From CAZTZL01 sp964617625 (GTDB taxonomy: Bacteria > Zhuqueibacterota > QNDG01 > DSAB01), in NCBI GenBank assembly GCA_964617625.1, contig CAZTZL010000053.1:1-18278 (forward strand): DNA of 18,278 bases. Direction: 5' to 3'. Made by a program: the position numbers and the translations under genes. How positions within the stretch are numbered: the stretch's first letter is position 1; every line of letters begins with the position of its first letter. The notes below the pieces were generated by a model. The model did not search any database, had not been told where the DNA came from, and worked only from the letters and a program-made list of their open reading frames with translations. Positions 14,975 through 18,278 of this stretch are shown piece after piece.

Positions 14975-15013
14975 GATAGATAGAAATTTACTTGATTTTT
15001 TACTGTATCTATC
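14975..15013. promoter_or_regulatory. Inverted repeat spanning the GH3 promoter, candidate operator
   Basis: Arms GATAGATA (14975-14982) and TATCTATC (15006-15013) are perfect inverted 8-mers 31 bp apart start to start, about three helical turns. The left arm lies just upstream of the candidate -35 (14992) and the right arm fills the end of the spacer before the -10. A dimeric repressor bound here would block GH3 transcription. The arms are low-complexity, so chance is possible. Confidence 0.45.
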
Positions 15014-15019
15014 TATATT
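14992..15019 (+). promoter_or_regulatory. Candidate sigma70-like promoter of the GH3-GH16 unit
   Basis: TTGATT (14992-14997), 16-nt spacer, TATATT (15014-15019); an alternative -10, TATTAA at 15016, gives 18 nt. It ends about 50 nt before the GH3 ATG. It is back to back with the PhzF operon promoter, with an inverted repeat over it. Confidence 0.45.
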
Positions 15020-15069
15020 AATACATAACCTTTCTTATTCGTAATTATTTATTAAAAAGGAATCCAACC

Positions 15070-17670
15070 ATGAAACGTTCATCTTTTTTATCCGTTTTTT
15101 TGAAGTGTGTGTTTTTGGGACTTATCGCATTTATTTTAGCCGGCTGCTCTACCACATCGGTTACAAAAGTTAATCTTTCTGCGGAATCCGGAACGGTTCA
15201 GGGGTTTTTGGATGACAGCAAACCTGTAGATCAGCGGGTGACGGACCTGCTTTCCCGGATGACATTGAAAGAGAAAATTTCACAAATGGGAAACGATGCG
15301 CCAGCTATTCGCAGGCTGGGCATTCCTGCATATAATTACTGGAGCGAATGTCTGCATGGCCTAGCCTGGTCGGGAACGGCCACGGTTTTTCCTCAGGCCA
15401 TCGGAATGGCGAGTACATGGGATCCCGATCTGATACATCGGGTCGCGGAAGCGATTTCGGATGAAGCCCGGGGCATGAATAAAAAAACCGGAAAGGGATT
15501 AACCTATTGGTCGCCGGTGGTAAACATCAGCCGGGACCCGAGATGGGGCAGAACCGAAGAAGCGTACGGAGAGGATCCCTGCCTGACCTCCAGGATCGGA
15601 GTTGCATTTGTTAAGGGTCTGCAGGGAGACGATTCGAAATATCTGAAAATAGTTTCCACGCCGAAACATTATGTGGCCAATAACGAGGAGAACCGCCGGC
15701 ATTACGGATCGTCCGAAGTGGACGAAAAAAATCTGCAGGAATACTATTTTCCCGCTTTCAAGGCCTGCGTCATGAAGGGAGGCGCATATTCGGTCATGGG
15801 AGCGTATAACGCGCTGAACGGGATTCCCTGCTGCTGCAATCCGATGCTGCTCGGCGAGGTACTGAGAAAAGAATGGGGATTTCAGGGATATGTCGTTTCA
15901 GATTGCGGCGCCATCTCCGATATTTACCAAAATCATCAATACACATCCAGCCTGACCGAGGCTTCGGCTCTGGGCGTGAAGGCAGGTTGTGATCTGAATT
16001 GTGGAGATTCCTATCAAAATACGCTGGGGAAAGCGGTTCAAGACGGACTGATTACAGAGGAGGAGATCGACCGTGCTCTTGGCCGGGTGCTGAAAGCCAG
16101 ATTTCTTTTAGGTGAATTCGATCCGCCGGAAAAAGTGCCTTACAGCCGAATCGATGCTTCTGTGATCGACTGTCAGAAACACCGCGACCTGGCGCTTCAG
16201 ACCGCCCGGGAATCGATCGTTTTATTAAAAAACGAGAACGGTTTTCTTCCCCTGAATCCCGACAAATTTAAAAAGATTGCCGTAATCGGCCCAAACGCAA
16301 ACCGCTGCGTTTTTGGCGGATACAGCGGATCGCCGGCTTTTCGCGTCACGCCGCTGCAAGGTATTAGAAAACGGGTGGAAGACAAGGCCGATGTGATTTT
16401 TGAAGAAGGGTGTGGTATGAAAAGCAAGGCAGTCCTTGGTCCCATTGACTCAAAATATTTGACTCCGAAAGATGGAACCGGAAAGCACGGCTTGAAGGGA
16501 GAGTATTTCAATAACATGACCCTTTCCGGAGAACCGGTGCTGGTTCGCATCGATAAAGCCGTTGATTTCGACTGGGATCAGGGCGGGCCCCATCCCGATG
16601 TTGGCTCGGACCGTTTTTCTGTACGATGGACAGGCACTCTCAAACCTCCGGAAACGGGAACCTATCAGATCGGTTTAACCTCGGATGACGGCGTGCGTTT
16701 TTATCTGGATGGAAAACTGCTTATTGACAAATGGGCCGACCGCAGTTCGATGACCGACCTGGTTTCGGCCCAGCTCGAAGCCGGGAAAGAATATGATGTA
16801 AAGATCGAATACTATGAGCACGGAATTTCTGCCGAGGTGAAATTCGTTGCGGATTTTAACGCCGAGGACAGCTATGTCAAAGCAGTTGCACTGGCCGAAA
16901 GCTGTGATGTGGCAATTCTTGTCATGGGTTCGGATAATTCTGTATCGAGGGAGGGGATGGACATGGAGAGTCTCGAGTTGCCCGGCAGTCAGAACGAACT
17001 GATTCAGGCTGTTTGCGGTGTGAATCCGAATGTGATTCTCGTTCTCGTGAACGGCAATCCGCTTGCCCTCAATTGGGCGGACATGCATGTGCCTGCCATT
17101 CTTGAAACCTGGTTTTCGGGGCAGTCCGGAGGAACGGCCATTGCCGAAGTGCTTTTCGGGGATGTCAATCCCGGTGGAAAACTGCCTCTCACATTTTACA
17201 AATCCGACGACCAGCTTCCTCCATTCCATGATTACGATATCACACAGGGAAGAACTTACATGTATCTCAAAGAGAAACCACTCTATCCGTTCGGGTACGG
17301 ATTGAGCTATACGACTTTCAGTTATGATCATCTGCAAATTACACCGGTATCAATCGGCATGATGGATACGGTCCGGGTTTCAATTGATGTTCAGAATACA
17401 GGTGTCCAGCCGGGGGATGAGGTTGTACAGTGTTATGTCAGGGATACAGAGGCCAGCGTGATCCGTCCGATCAAACAGCTGAGAGGATTTCAGCGGATTC
17501 ATCTCGATGCCGGTGAAATTAGAACTGTCGAATTCAGCCTTTCGTTTGAAGATCTAACTTTCTGGGATGTGAAGAATCACCGGTGGACGGTTGAACCCGG
17601 GGAATTCATTGTTCAGGTTGGCAGCTCTTCCGCGGATATCCGGGCAGAAGGCAGTTTCGAAGTCGAATAA
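15070..17670 (+). CDS. Lipoprotein glycoside hydrolase family 3 beta-glucosidase with PA14 insert
   Basis: An 866-residue retaining glycosidase expected to release terminal glucose (or xylose) from beta-linked oligosaccharides. Signal peptide with lipobox LAGC (Cys26), so it is membrane-anchored. The GH3 N-terminal barrel (about 55-350) has NYWSECLHG, the KHY motif (199-201) and the nucleophile Asp278 in VVSDCGA. The GH3 C-terminal domain (about 375-460 and 600-715) is split by a PA14 domain (about 475-595, with TSDDGVRFYLDGKLLID), which in related enzymes shapes substrate choice. The likely acid/base is Glu628 (SREGMD). A fibronectin-III-like domain closes the protein (about 765-855). AAAAAGGA lies about 9 nt before the ATG. 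The GH16 gene follows after 34 nt. GH3 sequence alone does not separate glucosidase from xylosidase; the GH16 neighbour favours beta-glucan. Confidence 0.95.
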   Translation: MKRSSFLSVFLKCVFLGLIAFILAGCSTTSVTKVNLSAESGTVQGFLDDSKPVDQRVTDLLSRMTLKEKISQMGNDAPAIRRLGIPAYNYWSECLHGLAWSGTATVFPQAIGMASTWDPDLIHRVAEAISDEARGMNKKTGKGLTYWSPVVNISRDPRWGRTEEAYGEDPCLTSRIGVAFVKGLQGDDSKYLKIVSTPKHYVANNEENRRHYGSSEVDEKNLQEYYFPAFKACVMKGGAYSVMGAYNALNGIPCCCNPMLLGEVLRKEWGFQGYVVSDCGAISDIYQNHQYTSSLTEASALGVKAGCDLNCGDSYQNTLGKAVQDGLITEEEIDRALGRVLKARFLLGEFDPPEKVPYSRIDASVIDCQKHRDLALQTARESIVLLKNENGFLPLNPDKFKKIAVIGPNANRCVFGGYSGSPAFRVTPLQGIRKRVEDKADVIFEEGCGMKSKAVLGPIDSKYLTPKDGTGKHGLKGEYFNNMTLSGEPVLVRIDKAVDFDWDQGGPHPDVGSDRFSVRWTGTLKPPETGTYQIGLTSDDGVRFYLDGKLLIDKWADRSSMTDLVSAQLEAGKEYDVKIEYYEHGISAEVKFVADFNAEDSYVKAVALAESCDVAILVMGSDNSVSREGMDMESLELPGSQNELIQAVCGVNPNVILVLVNGNPLALNWADMHVPAILETWFSGQSGGTAIAEVLFGDVNPGGKLPLTFYKSDDQLPPFHDYDITQGRTYMYLKEKPLYPFGYGLSYTTFSYDHLQITPVSIGMMDTVRVSIDVQNTGVQPGDEVVQCYVRDTEASVIRPIKQLRGFQRIHLDAGEIRTVEFSLSFEDLTFWDVKNHRWTVEPGEFIVQVGSSSADIRAEGSFEVE

Positions 17671-17704
17671 TTTGAAACAACAGTTATTGATAAGGGGACA
17701 GAAA

Positions 17705-18278
17705 TTGAAGCAAGTAAAAAAATATCTGATTGATAAGGGCGTCATGGTTATTGTTACTCTGATTTCCTGTCTGGTTTTTTGCCAGAAAGAGAATACTACT
17801 GAGACCGGGAAAGGAAAGAACAGCGATATCCCCGTCCCCGAAGGATGGAAGCTTGTATGGAACGACGAGTTTAACGGATCGGCGATCGATCCGGACAAAT
17901 GGGAACATGAGGTGAATGGAAAGGGGGGTGGGAATAATGAGCTTCAGTATTATACCGACCGGAACGTGAATTCTTGGGTGGAGGATAGCGTTCTCATCAT
18001 TCAGGCCATGAAGGAGCGTTATACCGGTTCGGACGGTACACGGGAATATACATCTGCCCGGATCAGAACGGCGGGAAAGGGCGACTGGAAATACGGCCGG
18101 TTCGAGATCTGCGCCAAACTTCCCGAAGGGCAGGGGCTGTGGCCTGCGCTCTGGATGCTTTCCACATACGGAAATTACGGAGGGTGGGCGGCCAGCGGCG
18201 AGATCGATATTATGGAGGAACTGGGGCAGGAGCCGAACCGGGTGTACGGCACACTGCATTACGGCGCTTCATATCCAA
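17705..18278 (+). CDS. Lipoprotein glycoside hydrolase family 16 endo-beta-glucanase (laminarinase-like), 3' end cut by window edge
   Basis: An open frame of 191 codons runs off the right edge. The predicted protein starts MKQVKKYLID and continues through a hydrophobic stretch to LVFC-QKEN (Cys26), a lipoprotein signal. The GH16 domain begins WKLVWNDEFNG, then NNELQYYTDRN, YTSARIRT, GRFEICAKLPEG, GLWPALWML and the catalytic motif GEIDIMEELG, with Glu166 nucleophile, Asp168 and Glu171 acid/base. The Met after the second acidic residue is typical of the laminarinase branch, so beta-1,3-glucan is the likely target. I chose a TTG start at 17705 because GGGG (17694-17697) sits 7 nt upstream and it supplies the basic N-terminus of the signal. 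The ATG at 17744 is the alternative but leaves no positive charge before the hydrophobic core. It lies 34 nt after the GH3 gene in the same direction. Confidence 0.92.
   Translation, partial: MKQVKKYLIDKGVMVIVTLISCLVFCQKENTTETGKGKNSDIPVPEGWKLVWNDEFNGSAIDPDKWEHEVNGKGGGNNELQYYTDRNVNSWVEDSVLIIQAMKERYTGSDGTREYTSARIRTAGKGDWKYGRFEICAKLPEGQGLWPALWMLSTYGNYGGWAASGEIDIMEELGQEPNRVYGTLHYGASYP

Noticed and set aside
16675..17337. 220-codon frame antisense to the GH3 gene
   Set aside because: The plus strand encodes conserved GH3 and PA14 motifs here; long antisense frames are common opposite GC-richer genes.

Overview
The window looks like chromosomal DNA of an uncultured Gram-negative bacterium of the FCB group, plausibly a Calditrichota/KSB1/Marinimicrobia-type lineage. 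This rests on the NYPNPFNP-type C-terminal sorting domain of a secreted subtilase, several lipoproteins with clear lipoboxes, and PorV/FadL-like outer-membrane barrels. Clear Shine-Dalgarno sequences before most genes argue against typical Bacteroidota. Placement is an inference from motifs only.

Layout. 1-684 (minus): the start of a cut-off lipoprotein gene and, 11 nt upstream, a small secreted/membrane-anchored beta-sandwich protein. 1025-4450 (minus): a 1141-residue secreted subtilisin-like protease with three CARDB domains ahead of its propeptide and a T9SS-like tail. 4973-7489 (minus): a soluble PAS-GAF-PAS hybrid histidine kinase. 7916-10159 (plus): an aromatic- and Ser-rich lipoprotein followed by an outer-membrane barrel, ending in a strong terminator. 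10334-11595 (plus): a small secreted barrel-like protein and an ArgR-family repressor, ending in a terminator shared with the convergent operon. 11749-14854 (minus): a tightly packed three-gene operon of a PhzF-family protein, a PabB-PabC fusion and a thioferritin (Dps-like). 15070-18278 (plus): a lipoprotein GH3 beta-glucosidase with a PA14 insert and the start of a lipoprotein GH16 glucanase, together a beta-glucan degradation unit.

The most unusual structure is around the subtilase gene. It lies between two exact 174-bp direct repeats (821-994 and 4853-5026). Each holds the last 17 codons plus stop of the hybrid kinase and its rho-independent terminator. Beyond the exact block the homology resumes: a diverged, broken copy of the start of the small secreted gene (4665-4715) sits at the equivalent place. 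The subtilase, which is visibly more AT-rich than the glycosidase and kinase genes, therefore appears to have entered, or been bracketed by, a duplication of the kinase/secreted-protein junction.

How the genes may work together: the right end is a polysaccharide (probably beta-1,3-glucan) scavenging unit. The left and centre encode surface and secreted proteins. The subtilase tail and the PorV-like barrel are compatible with type IX-like secretion, but no core secretion gene is visible here. No RNA genes, CRISPR arrays, transposases or phage genes were found.
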